Notes under the pieces: generated by a model
Databases searched by the model: none
What the model saw: the letters and a program-made list of their open reading frames with translations, nothing else
What the model was told of the DNA's origin: nothing
Shown: one piece after another, positions 7,273 through 16,726 of the stretch
Numbering within the stretch: position 1 is the stretch's first letter
Layout of the letters: each line of letters starts with the position of its first letter
Position numbers and translations under genes: made by a program
Assembly (NCBI GenBank): GCA_027578815.1
Contig: JANBTH010000404.1
Coordinates: forward strand, 1 to 18,073
Source of the DNA: Coemansia sp. RSA 1804
Taxonomy: Eukaryota; Kickxellomycota; Kickxellomycetes; Kickxellales; Kickxellaceae
Direction of reading: 5' to 3'
DNA: 18,073 nucleotides

Positions 7273-7284
7273 CGAATATATTCG
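7273..7284. promoter_or_regulatory. 12-bp perfect palindrome in the copy C promoter
   Basis: CGAATATATTCG is a perfect palindrome lying about 80-90 bp upstream of the copy C start and 16 bp beyond the stop of the upstream gene, in a gap of only 105 bp. It may be a binding site for a dimeric regulator. The GAA-N4-TTC spacing does not fit a heat-shock element (GAA-N2-TTC). Confidence 0.35.
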
Positions 7285-7299
7285 GAGTAGAAAAAGTAT

Positions 7300-9123
7300 T
7301 CAGGAGCTGTTGTTTCCATTCATGCTCTCGCCTGGCAAATACTGCATGATCACGCGGTTCAAGGCGCCACGAGTAACTTCATCGTCTGGAACATCATCCT
7401 CGCTCGAGCTTGAGGACATACCGCTGAGCGAATCATCGCTATCGCTTCCGCTGCTGCCAGCGTCTTCCTCATCTGCGCCGCCGTTTGCAACAGCATCCAC
7501 TCCAATGCCAAACTCAAAGCCAATGTGGTGGTCTCCCATAGGCTGGGTTGTGGAGATGGGTAGCTGTGCATGGGCGCTACCTCCAGTCGCATCATTGTCA
7601 ATATATCCACTGAATCCAGCGCTCAGATCTCCAGTGCTCTGCATGGCGGCTTCATCGTCTTCGATGTCAATGTCCTTTTTAACAATCATCCGCAGCAACT
7701 TCTCCTCGGTTTGTAGTTTGGAAAGCTTGTCCACAATCTCCGCACGGATATCCTTTAATAGACGCTCCTCACTTTTCAGCTCGTATTGTAGCACAATCCG
7801 CATATCTCTAGGCGTGCCCAGATGGGAGTCTGCAATGCTACGGATAAAGGCAGGGTGTGGTCGTCCGTGGCGTATCCCAGATCCAAGTGCATTTCCTTCT
7901 GCATCGATATCCATGTCCTCCATATTCATTGCCGATGGCCGTGGCGGAAGCTGAAGCGATGACCCTCCTGGAGATAGAGGAACAGCTTCAATTGGGTCAT
8001 TAAAGAGATAATGGTATTCGGGCCTGTCGCCATCAATATCCATATCCATAGGTTCACTGTTGCCTTTGTCTGCGTCATAGCGCTCTTGGTCAATGTCCTG
8101 AGTCTGCTGTGGCTGCAGCTCATATTCCTGGAAGTTCTCCTGGTCCTGTATTTGCTCGCTCGCTACTACAACATCGGTTTCCACCACCTCTTTGTCATAC
8201 CTGGTCTTCTCAAGCTGCAGTGGCGGCGGCGCAAGACTGGATCTCTTGAGCTTTGCCGTAGTGACATGTTCCGTAGTGTCAGCACCATGCTTTTTCATTG
8301 ACGACCGGCGGCGTTTTCTACGGATTTCCTCACGTCGGGCAAGTATGGCGTTGATTGTCTCCAGATCAAACTCGGACCAGTCAAGATCGTCCAGCCGCGG
8401 CGCATCCTTTGCCCTCTCCTCGTCTCTGACATTCCTGGAAGAGCCTCTGGGACTTGACAACCCTGCCATTTTAAACTTTAAAATCAATCGCTTCTCATCT
8501 GCCTTTTGCATCTTTCCGGCCCGTCTACGCGAATCGGCTCTGTCTGTGGCTTCATTTGAAGAATCTTCATCTTGATCAGTGACATCATTGGAATCCACTA
8601 ACGCCTCGCTAGTCCTAGATCCGGTTTCCTCGTCTTCTTCCTCGTCCTCTTCCGTTTGCACGTAATCGCTGTCCCTCTCGACTCTTTTGTGACCATTCCT
8701 GGTGCTCTGCTTGCGATGTTCGGCGCGCTGTCTCGTCATCATTGCCCTCTTGGCGCGTGTAAACCTCACACCCCCGGTTTCTGGCACATCTTTACTCAGG
8801 CCCTCATCGTCGCTTCCATTGTCGCTGGCAACGTCATCAAGCTCTGCATCAAAGTCACCCTCGCGGAATGCATCCATGAGCTGTTGGAGAGCTAGCGTTC
8901 GTTCTGGCCCTGCATCCTGCCGAGTATGCATGCGCTTGGATGGCGCGTCGTGTGTATCCAGACCTGCTACTAGAGCTCCTCCGCGTTCGTCTACAGCAGC
9001 AATAGTCTCGTCCGTTCTTGAGTCCGAGCTTTTGTTTTGCGACTTTGGACTGTGGCTCTTGCCAGCTTGGCTGCCTCCCCTGGTTTGTGTTTGTCTTCCC
9101 CGAGTAGATTTCCTTCTCGCCAT
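7300..9123 (-). CDS. Uncharacterised charged low-complexity protein, probably nuclear
   Basis: I do not recognise this 607-residue protein. It begins with a basic stretch, MARRKSTRGRQ, rich in Arg, Lys, Ser and Thr. Acidic runs follow (about 95-107, and TEEDEEEDEE near 157-166). A conserved-looking core spans about 208-278 (KRLILKFKMAG, then LDDLDWSEFDLETINAIL), ending in a strong nuclear-localisation-like cluster, RREEIRRKRRRSSMKK (263-278). Two MDID motifs (about 361-364 and 404-407) flank an aromatic/Pro-rich segment. A likely coiled coil lies at about 440-485 (VLQYELKSEERLLKDIRAEI and onward), and the end is Ser/Asp-rich. The ATG at 9123 is the first ATG of the frame; the earlier 16 open codons start with GTG. 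The composition suits a chromatin or transcription scaffold, which is inference only. TFIIIC lies 395 bp upstream on the same strand. Confidence 0.75.
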   Translation of the reverse strand: MARRKSTRGRQTQTRGGSQAGKSHSPKSQNKSSDSRTDETIAAVDERGGALVAGLDTHDAPSKRMHTRQDAGPERTLALQQLMDAFREGDFDAELDDVASDNGSDDEGLSKDVPETGGVRFTRAKRAMMTRQRAEHRKQSTRNGHKRVERDSDYVQTEEDEEEDEETGSRTSEALVDSNDVTDQDEDSSNEATDRADSRRRAGKMQKADEKRLILKFKMAGLSSPRGSSRNVRDEERAKDAPRLDDLDWSEFDLETINAILARREEIRRKRRRSSMKKHGADTTEHVTTAKLKRSSLAPPPLQLEKTRYDKEVVETDVVVASEQIQDQENFQEYELQPQQTQDIDQERYDADKGNSEPMDMDIDGDRPEYHYLFNDPIEAVPLSPGGSSLQLPPRPSAMNMEDMDIDAEGNALGSGIRHGRPHPAFIRSIADSHLGTPRDMRIVLQYELKSEERLLKDIRAEIVDKLSKLQTEEKLLRMIVKKDIDIEDDEAAMQSTGDLSAGFSGYIDNDATGGSAHAQLPISTTQPMGDHHIGFEFGIGVDAVANGGADEEDAGSSGSDSDDSLSGMSSSSSEDDVPDDEVTRGALNRVIMQYLPGESMNGNNSS

Positions 9124-9518
9124 TTCCAACAGTGCTAGCAGCCGGTGCTCTTTTGTCGACGTTGGTTTCACGCAGAGAATACCAGAGCGACCGCTATCTT
9201 TTCAGCAGTACAACAGAGCACAGCAGACCGCGCCAAAGCAAAAAGAAATTAAATTAAATAGAAATTTAAAATGAATCTCAAAAATATAAATACTTTAGAA
9301 CAAAATGCAGCGAAATATGGAAACAGCTGGGAGGTGGGAAAAGCCGGCTCAAAGTGCAACAACTTTTGCGCGTCCAAGTGGATTCTTTTTTTTTTTCTCC
9401 TCCAGAGCAGCAAATCAAAAGCCATAACAGCTTGAACACCCGCACTCCCATTGGCTGGATGGAATATTGTTTCTAAGCAGCGAAACTCGCAATCGCGATT
9501 TGAAGATGATCGAAAGGG
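9124..9518 (-). other. Intergenic region: TFIIIC 3' end and promoter of the charged nuclear protein
   Basis: This 395-bp gap contains an AT-rich patch at about 9240-9300 and a T11 run at 9386-9396 on the plus strand (poly-A in the sense of the genes), likely a nucleosome-depleted promoter region. No AATAAA hexamer on the minus strand is evident after the TFIIIC stop. No gene is seen. Confidence 0.4.
9386..9396. promoter_or_regulatory. Poly(dA:dT) tract upstream of the charged nuclear protein gene
   Basis: An 11-nt homopolymer run lies about 265 bp upstream of the 9123 start and 123 bp beyond the TFIIIC stop. A promoter or 3'-end role is inferred from position only. Confidence 0.3.
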
Positions 9519-12500
9519 CTAGAATAGCAAAGTCGAAAAGCTGAAATGCGCCAAGTCGGTGACAGCAAAACTGGAGCCCAAGCCAGAAGTGCGGCGAACG
9601 AAGCATCCAGCCATTCGGTAGTGTGTAATAACTCCGGGCTCCTGAGGCTGCAAATGGCCGCCTGTCCCTGGCACAGCCGCCATTGCAGTGCCATTGCCAG
9701 CTTCAAGCGTTTCAGCTTCAATGATGCCAAGCGCAATGAGCATGTCCAGATAGTGAACAACCTCCACCTTTGGCACGTATGGAGCAAAGTGGCGCCGCAT
9801 CAGCGTTGTCTGCGAGATACCCGGGCTGTCAAAGATGTGGCCGACAATTGATGCCATTACGCCAAACGTGTACTTTGTAATCGTTGATCCATTAAAGCTC
9901 TGGCCAATGTAGGGCACAAATACGTGTCCGGCAGACCCGCCAAGCCTGACAGACCAGTAACTGTCATATGAATCCGGCGACACGTACCGCAGATCGCTGC
10001 TGCCGACTATAAAGAGCTTCCTGTCAATAATCAGTATGCGCAGCAGTGCGCTTAGTCTCTCGCTAGACTCTAGCACATCTCGCACCACAGCTGGCAGCCA
10101 AGACAGTGCTCCGTTGTAGTAGCTGTCTCTGTCTTTCAAAAGAATCGCAAAGAGCGATAAAAGTTCGTAAAGGGTGGTTCCAAGGGGGCCCATAGAATGC
10201 ACTGTACTAGCAACAACAGCTGACACAAGCGCAGTGTGCTCCACAGAGAGATCAACCATACTAAAGGCGCTGTCTTTTACAGCGTCTTGAAGATGGTCCA
10301 AGGAATCCAAAGAATGGCCATTGCGCTGGCTATCAATACCATCGGCGCCATTATCCTCAACCACGTTAATGCCAAAGTTCACAGTATAAGCCTCCGTAAG
10401 GCGCCTAAATCCCATCAACGCGCTAACGTACTTTTCTGTATTGGGAGCGTAGGACGGCCGAAACCAAAGGCTGCCTGCAGAAATGCGCTGGCATAGGCGC
10501 CAGAACTCGCTCGCGTCCAGAGGAATGCCGAGTGAGGTAGATCCATGCTCCCTAGGTCTGTGTTGCCTTCCACTAGTAAACGAACTTGGCAACGTCGGCC
10601 TGATTGCGCTCAGGAACTGCTCACCGATCGCGTACCCACGGCCAGGGACACTTCTTTCGTCGTCATACTCTTTCTGGGCTTCCGATGATCCCGATCCCTG
10701 CTTGTCAGAGTCCTTCTCTGGACAAGCAGCCTTGTCCTTGTCATGCTCATTCGCAGACGGCTCATCGTCTACGATTGTGTCTACATCCATCGTGGTCTCG
10801 CGTAATATACCCGCACCTGAGGCGGCAGAACGCACGTTAACACGGGTGATCCCTGTTGTCTCGTGCAGAACAACAGTGCTGCTCTCATTGTTGGTTGTTG
10901 TAGACTCCCCGGGCTCAAACCCACCAGCATTTTCTTCGGCTTCGTCGTGTGCGCTGGTGGTGTCTTTACTGAGCCCAACAGAGGAGGCCATTTTCCGAAG
11001 TCGAAAAACCACTTGGTTGCGAGAAAGTAAGTTGAAAGCCTGGGATGCTGCGTGTGATTTGGCTGAAAGCAGTTCTTGCCCAGTATCAACGTCGTACTCG
11101 TCGTCGGGCGTCAGTGTTAGGTTGAAAATCATTGCTTGCATGCTAGCGACATCCGCATACAGGCAATCGGCGTTGTCCTTGTAAAGCTTGCTGCTGCGGT
11201 CTCCGTGGGTGTTGGTCTGTGTGTCAAGCTGAGCATGTTCCTCGTTGTTGTCAGACACGTAGCTATAGCCGCTGACATGGTTTGCATCCCCGACGTCGGT
11301 AGCAGTGGGATTGCGCAATACCAGTCTTCCAAGCTGCTCGGTTATATTGCTGACATTGAGCGTGCGTCTGATCGGGCAAAGTGAATCGAGCGGATCGTAG
11401 TAAGACATGTTCTTTGCTGCCCGAGAAACAATTTCGACCGTAGCCTTGGTCTCCGCTGCACCTGAAGAATCGACATCCATGGCATCTGCGCTCTCCTTCT
11501 CGCGGTCATTGCAAAGAAACGTTGTGACGGGGTTGCTGTAATCAAGCATACCGCTCCATCCATTATGTGTGGTAAGCATTGTATGCATGACCATTGCTTT
11601 ACCTCTTTTTCTATGGAAGCCATGACTGTAGTCGTCTTCAAAGTACTCGTACAACGGCATGTCCTGGCTCTTGGTCTTATCCGCATGGACGGTATAGCGA
11701 TGTTCGCTTCCCTTCATAGTATCCGGCAAAAACGTCATCCGTGTCTTGCTTAGCCTTGAGTGGCCACCTGGAGGCTTGGGTTGAGTGTTTTTCTTGGCCC
11801 TAGTGCCTTTTGCTGCCTTGGCCTTGCGGTCTCTAGAACTGGACGAGGCCTTTTTCGTCCACGGATAATCGCCCCTGCGATTAAATATGTTGGTCGGCTT
11901 AAGTGTAAACAGCTTTCCGCTGTCGGCAATGTCGTCTGCATACTTTTCGAGTAATCCGTCAAGAGTCTCAGATTCGAGCCGATCGCGGAAGTGGTTGACA
12001 GCAGCGAGTATGTCAAACTGATCGATGACCGGGTCGTTTACCAAAAGACCCTTTTCAACCGCATCGCGAAGCACATAGACCCAAACCGTATTCAGGTTGT
12101 CGCCAAGGTTACTGTACTCGGGAACACTCTGCAACCGAAACCAATGCTGCCGAAGGCTGTCTGCGGGATGAGCAACATGTTGTCTGGACGGAAAAACGGT
12201 GGCCATGCCGCGGATGGAAAAGGGATGGCCGTGCTCGCGCGCATGTGTTTTCAAAACCGTAAAATATACGGCGACTAGCTTGGTTTCGTCATCAGACCAG
12301 TTCATACGCTTTCTGGTGATGGTCGAGCCATCGTCTGTGCTGCCGTTTGCTACAGACTGCAGCGCTCTGGCTTCTAATGCCATCGCCCTTTTTTTGGCCT
12401 TTTCAATTCTATTCCGGATCTTGCGCTTTTGCCGCCTCCTCTCGTTTTCATTGCGGTTCTTTGCACGACACAGCTTGGTGAGGATTTGCTGGTAGTACCT

Positions 12501-15500
12501 TCCAGCTTCTTTCATTGTGACCCCAGCCTCGTCCGCTGCGGTCTTTAAAAGACTTGTGTCGTCCAGCGGCGTCTTTATGGCTGCTTCGTCAACAAACGTG
12601 TCAAGGATATTTGCCTGACTAGTAAGCAGAACAACCCGTCTATGCCAGTAATTGGAGAGCGCAATCCCGTACAATGGGTGGCTCACAGGCAAATCGTAGC
12701 ATTGCTCTCGACTTGAATCCTCTAGCGCCCTCAAATACTGAAAAAGCCCCGTTCCATTCTGCACGTCAAAAGCTTCGTCGTTCTCATAGAACCCTGTTAG
12801 ATCCACCTTTCTCGATGGGTTCAGCTCAAACAGCTTTAACGCCTGAAAATAACCCTCCTTCTCTAGTATGCGCGCCTTTCCAATCAGCTGGTAGCCAAAG
12901 TTGAGCAGCTTTGGGTTATCAACCGTGATGTCACTAAAAGCATCCTTTGCGTCTGGAGGCGGTGGTAACATGGTTATCTCTCTTGCCGTGGCCACCGGGC
13001 GGATCAGCTGCAGTATGTATAGTCCACTAATCAGCTTCTGTATGTGCTGTCGTGCGCGAGCTGTATGTCTGTCAATAATCATCCTCAATTCCGACGGAAG
13101 ATCTTTGATGGGCGTTGCCATTCGCGCCTTCATCTCCTCCAGCGTGCCCTGTGCGCGGATAAGCTCATCCCGGTTTTCAGAGTCTGACTCCAGGTCTGTG
13201 TCTGCCGGCACTGAACCGTAGCGAATATAGTACCGAGCCTCGGGTATGGTCATTGCACCGGTAGACAGCTCCATAAACAGCTCCAATGGAACATAGGAGA
13301 AAAGGTATCCCGAGCGAAATCCGCAGTTTTTAAACACATAAACGTTATCGACCTGTTTTGGTAGGTTCTCACACAAGTGTTCGTACAGATCCATCAGCCG
13401 CCCGATCCTACGCGGAACATAATCTAAACGCTTAGAGATCCACGGCCACACCTCGTTCATACTAGCGTTGCTTGTATTCCGGATCTCGAGAACTGGACGC
13501 CTTTTCCTAAACACCTTTTCCTCAGAAACACGCGCTCGTTTTGGTTTGCGCATGTCCATCCTGGCCGACTCCTGCAGCGCATCCATCAGTGCATCAGACG
13601 CAACTTTAACCCGATGAGAAATAAACTCGCGGTTCTTACTATTGTAGTCCCTGTCGCGCTCCTCGGCTCCTTCGGTGCGTGGAATGTCAATGATGCCCTC
13701 GATCCGTCTGGGCACATTCGGGGCTACCTGAGCATGGTACTTGCGCTCATCGTGAAGCGACTGGATATACATCTCCACTAATGGACCATTTGGGTCGATT
13801 TCCCGCGATATCACAATCTTAATGACACTCGGCATGTTCATTGACGTCTTTCTCAGGACCGGCACAACCGATTGCATCCAGAGCCGCTTCTGTGATGCTA
13901 GCTTCTCAACGATGCGAATATAGGTAGACTTGTCCACCTTGTAATTGGATATTGTTTTCAAAATAGACCACGTAACCGCATGGATCTTCCTGTTGGCAAG
14001 GGCGTACTGCCGAATAATCTCTTCACACTTCATATACCGCTTAGGTGTACAGGTGATGATAGACTCCTTCTCAAGCATACGCAACAGAACACGCTCGCGC
14101 AAAAGGGAAACAGCGGTTATTTTACGTTCCTTTGCCTCTCTCAGAACGCCACGAACGTCGCCGTATTCTGCGTTCAACGCTTCGTGATCCTCGGGAGAAA
14201 TATCCACCTGGCCGTACGTCTGCTCAAGCATATCCTCGGCCAATGCCTCATTATCCACGACAGATTCCGTTGTAGTGTGATCCAATAAGGCGTTGTCATT
14301 CTCAGGGACAACGACGGCTTCCTCTGCCCGTGGCTCAGTAGCTGCGGAACCAGAACGAGTGACCATAGCGCTTGACTCTAAATCGGCCAAAGGAAGAATC
14401 GGATCGCTGCTGATCCGCGAGCAGTCGACCGTGAGCAAGGAAATCAAGGGCTGGGCCAAGGGGTTCGCAAAAACACGCTTTCGGTGCTCACGGCCAAAAA
14501 ACTCCTCGACGCTGGTAACCAGCTTTTCATCGAGGTGTCTCTTATTCTGCTCTCGCTGGCTCGCCGTCGTATAAATGCCAGGGATTGAGCCGTCCGGTCG
14601 AAATACTGGCATACTCTCGAGCCGCGCAACAATGCGGGTTACGCCTTTGAATCCTATACTGGCCACAAACGGCTCGAGTGCGCGTAATACAGTCCCATGC
14701 AAGCCCGAAAGGGCAATCAACCTAAATACCTGCGTATCCATAGACAGGCAGGCAAGTTCACCAAACTTGACCTGCGGCTTGCAAAGAAGATACTTGATTT
14801 CGTCAATCTCCTTCAAATCCTCGATCTGAGAAAACTCGTCATCGCTCGAGGAGTTTGCATCGCTGGTTTCTCCAAAATCGCTGTTCTCGTCGACTGGAAT
14901 AGCCATATTCTCATCCGCAGGGTTGCCATTCTGTTTAGGTTGCTGTAGCGGGATACCGACGCTAGCGAACGCCGTGGGCCTTTGCTCAAGCGGCTTAAGA
15001 ATGCGATAACACCGACGGTATATATAGCCTTCGGGGGTAGACACTACGTTGGGATTGGTCCGCTTTCGTTTCAATGGAGGTTTCTCTTGTGCCAATTCGG
15101 AGCTGGAATCGGATTCCTCCTGTTCAACCACCATCGCCTCAGCAGTTTCATTTTCCTTTCCGTTTTGTCCGGGATGCTCGCTGTCTGCGCTTTGGTCGTT
15201 ATCAATGGGTAATGAGGCAGATGTCGGTTTTACATAATCCGGGTCTGGAAACAAGGCGCGCACACATTCAATGTAGCCTTTCTCGCACAGTTTACCGATC
15301 GACCGCTGAAAAAACCTGCGTTGTAGTCTATCCCAAATGTCAATGTTCATGGCGCCAAGAAGGTCCAATTCCAAGATAAATGGAGATTCAAGGTTCTGGA
15401 TATAGTCGTACAATCTGCTGCGAAACCGCGTACGGAGCATGCTTACAAACAGGTGTGACTTGACACACTCATCCTCCTGCGCTGGCATCTCCTCGTCCTC

Positions 15501-16202
15501 AGCCTCATCGCTAGGCTTTCCGTTCTCTTTGTTCTTGTGCCGAACCATCTTACTAGTGTCGTCGACGTTCTCAGTGTTTAGGTAGCACTCCTTGTAGCGC
15601 TGGAGCATGACTAGATTGGTGTTGCATCCATCCATATATATAAAAAACTTTGCAATGAGCCCTTCGCTGACGAGGTTGCGAATATAACAAAAAATAGAGC
15701 GACTGTCGATTTTCAGCCTCTTCGCAAGCACCCGCTGCGTAATGCCCTTCTCTCTGGCCCGTGCAATCTCCTTAAACACTCTTTCCGTGTGGGCCGATGA
15801 GGAGATGCGCCGGTTTCCCTGATCGACGCCATAGAGTTCCTTGTTAATGACAGCAACTGATCCGCGCACAGAAAGATCGGGGTACTTGGATTCGACTTGA
15901 CCTAGGGATAGGCTTGCGAATTCATCAAACTTTTTCTTAATCTGTGGTGTTTCTGGTGCAACAGACGCGTCAAATACAACGGCGTCCTTTGATTTGAATA
16001 TAAGCCCGCCTATGCGCAGAATAATAGGCCACAAGTACTCCTGGAACGGTCGGTCGACAGAAACGTCTGAGCAGTCAATCTTCTGCTGCGCAATCGTCTC
16101 CTGCTGTGCAAGCTTTACAAAGCTCCACAGTCGCTCAAGGTCTGCGCCCTCATCGCTGTCCAGCGCCACCTCCCTTTTGACGGTATGCACAATAGAGTCC
16201 AT
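9519..16202 (-). CDS. TFC3: TFIIIC largest subunit, B-block-binding (Tfc3/tau138, Sfc3, GTF3C1 type)
   Basis: This very long protein (2227 residues) is the DNA-binding subunit of TFIIIC, which recognises the B box of tRNA genes and recruits TFIIIB and RNA polymerase III. The B-block winged-helix domain is at about 135-205 (RVFKEIARAREKGITQRVLA, KIDSRSIFCYIRNLVSEGLI). Further helical/winged-helix-like segments appear at about 487-535, 707-775 and 920-1000, separated by acidic low-complexity linkers. A basic region, RRRQKRKIRNRIEKAKKRAM, sits near 1245-1265, and a SANT/Myb-like stretch beginning NWSDDETKLVAVYF lies near 1300. The C-terminal winged-helix-like segment at about 2107-2165 (GVMASIVGHIFDSPGISQTT) matches the usual end of this family. 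The first ATG of the frame is at 16202; earlier open codons begin with GTG. The length is close to human GTF3C1 and much larger than yeast Tfc3. No intron is needed anywhere. Confidence 0.9.
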   Translation of the reverse strand: MDSIVHTVKREVALDSDEGADLERLWSFVKLAQQETIAQQKIDCSDVSVDRPFQEYLWPIILRIGGLIFKSKDAVVFDASVAPETPQIKKKFDEFASLSLGQVESKYPDLSVRGSVAVINKELYGVDQGNRRISSSAHTERVFKEIARAREKGITQRVLAKRLKIDSRSIFCYIRNLVSEGLIAKFFIYMDGCNTNLVMLQRYKECYLNTENVDDTSKMVRHKNKENGKPSDEAEDEEMPAQEDECVKSHLFVSMLRTRFRSRLYDYIQNLESPFILELDLLGAMNIDIWDRLQRRFFQRSIGKLCEKGYIECVRALFPDPDYVKPTSASLPIDNDQSADSEHPGQNGKENETAEAMVVEQEESDSSSELAQEKPPLKRKRTNPNVVSTPEGYIYRRCYRILKPLEQRPTAFASVGIPLQQPKQNGNPADENMAIPVDENSDFGETSDANSSSDDEFSQIEDLKEIDEIKYLLCKPQVKFGELACLSMDTQVFRLIALSGLHGTVLRALEPFVASIGFKGVTRIVARLESMPVFRPDGSIPGIYTTASQREQNKRHLDEKLVTSVEEFFGREHRKRVFANPLAQPLISLLTVDCSRISSDPILPLADLESSAMVTRSGSAATEPRAEEAVVVPENDNALLDHTTTESVVDNEALAEDMLEQTYGQVDISPEDHEALNAEYGDVRGVLREAKERKITAVSLLRERVLLRMLEKESIITCTPKRYMKCEEIIRQYALANRKIHAVTWSILKTISNYKVDKSTYIRIVEKLASQKRLWMQSVVPVLRKTSMNMPSVIKIVISREIDPNGPLVEMYIQSLHDERKYHAQVAPNVPRRIEGIIDIPRTEGAEERDRDYNSKNREFISHRVKVASDALMDALQESARMDMRKPKRARVSEEKVFRKRRPVLEIRNTSNASMNEVWPWISKRLDYVPRRIGRLMDLYEHLCENLPKQVDNVYVFKNCGFRSGYLFSYVPLELFMELSTGAMTIPEARYYIRYGSVPADTDLESDSENRDELIRAQGTLEEMKARMATPIKDLPSELRMIIDRHTARARQHIQKLISGLYILQLIRPVATAREITMLPPPPDAKDAFSDITVDNPKLLNFGYQLIGKARILEKEGYFQALKLFELNPSRKVDLTGFYENDEAFDVQNGTGLFQYLRALEDSSREQCYDLPVSHPLYGIALSNYWHRRVVLLTSQANILDTFVDEAAIKTPLDDTSLLKTAADEAGVTMKEAGRYYQQILTKLCRAKNRNENERRRQKRKIRNRIEKAKKRAMALEARALQSVANGSTDDGSTITRKRMNWSDDETKLVAVYFTVLKTHAREHGHPFSIRGMATVFPSRQHVAHPADSLRQHWFRLQSVPEYSNLGDNLNTVWVYVLRDAVEKGLLVNDPVIDQFDILAAVNHFRDRLESETLDGLLEKYADDIADSGKLFTLKPTNIFNRRGDYPWTKKASSSSRDRKAKAAKGTRAKKNTQPKPPGGHSRLSKTRMTFLPDTMKGSEHRYTVHADKTKSQDMPLYEYFEDDYSHGFHRKRGKAMVMHTMLTTHNGWSGMLDYSNPVTTFLCNDREKESADAMDVDSSGAAETKATVEIVSRAAKNMSYYDPLDSLCPIRRTLNVSNITEQLGRLVLRNPTATDVGDANHVSGYSYVSDNNEEHAQLDTQTNTHGDRSSKLYKDNADCLYADVASMQAMIFNLTLTPDDEYDVDTGQELLSAKSHAASQAFNLLSRNQVVFRLRKMASSVGLSKDTTSAHDEAEENAGGFEPGESTTTNNESSTVVLHETTGITRVNVRSAASGAGILRETTMDVDTIVDDEPSANEHDKDKAACPEKDSDKQGSGSSEAQKEYDDERSVPGRGYAIGEQFLSAIRPTLPSSFTSGRQHRPREHGSTSLGIPLDASEFWRLCQRISAGSLWFRPSYAPNTEKYVSALMGFRRLTEAYTVNFGINVVEDNGADGIDSQRNGHSLDSLDHLQDAVKDSAFSMVDLSVEHTALVSAVVASTVHSMGPLGTTLYELLSLFAILLKDRDSYYNGALSWLPAVVRDVLESSERLSALLRILIIDRKLFIVGSSDLRYVSPDSYDSYWSVRLGGSAGHVFVPYIGQSFNGSTITKYTFGVMASIVGHIFDSPGISQTTLMRRHFAPYVPKVEVVHYLDMLIALGIIEAETLEAGNGTAMAAVPGTGGHLQPQEPGVITHYRMAGCFVRRTSGLGSSFAVTDLAHFSFSTLLF
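15588..15800 (-). other. B-block-binding winged-helix domain of TFIIIC
   Basis: This segment encodes residues about 135-205 of the TFIIIC subunit, including ITQRVLAKRLKIDSRSIFCY and the wing region EGLIAKFFIYMDG. It is the diagnostic domain on which the gene identification rests. Confidence 0.85.
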
Positions 16203-16726
16203 GTCTTTGCTACAGCAGAGTATTCCTTTTAATTGAATAGGGTAATTGGTTTTTTTTATAGAAATTAGCTTATGCCCTTGTTTCTGACAATTCCTGGTAC
16301 TAAATAGCACTACAGCCTTTTGGAATGTAAATAATGAAACAGTGTACCTTCAAAACAGAATATAAGCATACAATAGAGCAGATAAATAAGAATACAACCA
16401 AACGCCAAGCAAATGGCAATTTAATATTTGAACTTTAAAAAAAAAAAGTAGAAAAGAAAAGCATAAAAGTTGAAACACGAAACGGTTTTTTTTATTTGAA
16501 GCAGTAAGATCATTGGCTGCATAAAATATCAAAGGAAAAGAGTGCAAAATTCATTTTTTTCAAGCGACAAGAAAACCTGGAGAACATTTTCAGCTACTTC
16601 ACACAACATTCAAGCTTTCGGTTGAACATTAATGGCACTTGGATATACCCCTCTTTCCTCTTCTTCAGAATAACATCATATATCGTTGCGCCATCCGTGG
16701 TGATGGTGTTTCTCTCTGACTCTTCT
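16203..16726 (-). other. Intergenic region: SR-protein 3' UTR and TFIIIC promoter
   Basis: This 524-bp AT-rich gap has no supported gene. The right part should be the SR-protein 3' UTR with a candidate poly(A) signal at 16491-16496. The left part carries T8 (16250-16257) and A11 (16437-16447) runs typical of fungal promoters, upstream of the TFIIIC start. Confidence 0.45.
16491..16496 (-). terminator. Candidate polyadenylation signal of the SR-protein gene
   Basis: TTTATT on the plus strand is AATAAA on the minus strand, about 230 nt after the SR-protein stop codon, a reasonable 3'-UTR distance. Confidence 0.4.

Noticed and set aside
7310..7954. Plus-strand 214-codon open frame antisense to the charged nuclear protein
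   Set aside because: Its Ser/Met/Ile-rich translation mirrors the Asp/Glu/Ser/His codons of the opposite strand; no motif or supporting context.
10483..11184. Plus-strand 233-codon open frame inside the TFIIIC gene
   Set aside because: It is antisense to a continuous 2227-codon frame and its Ser/Cys/Leu-rich translation has no recognisable domain.
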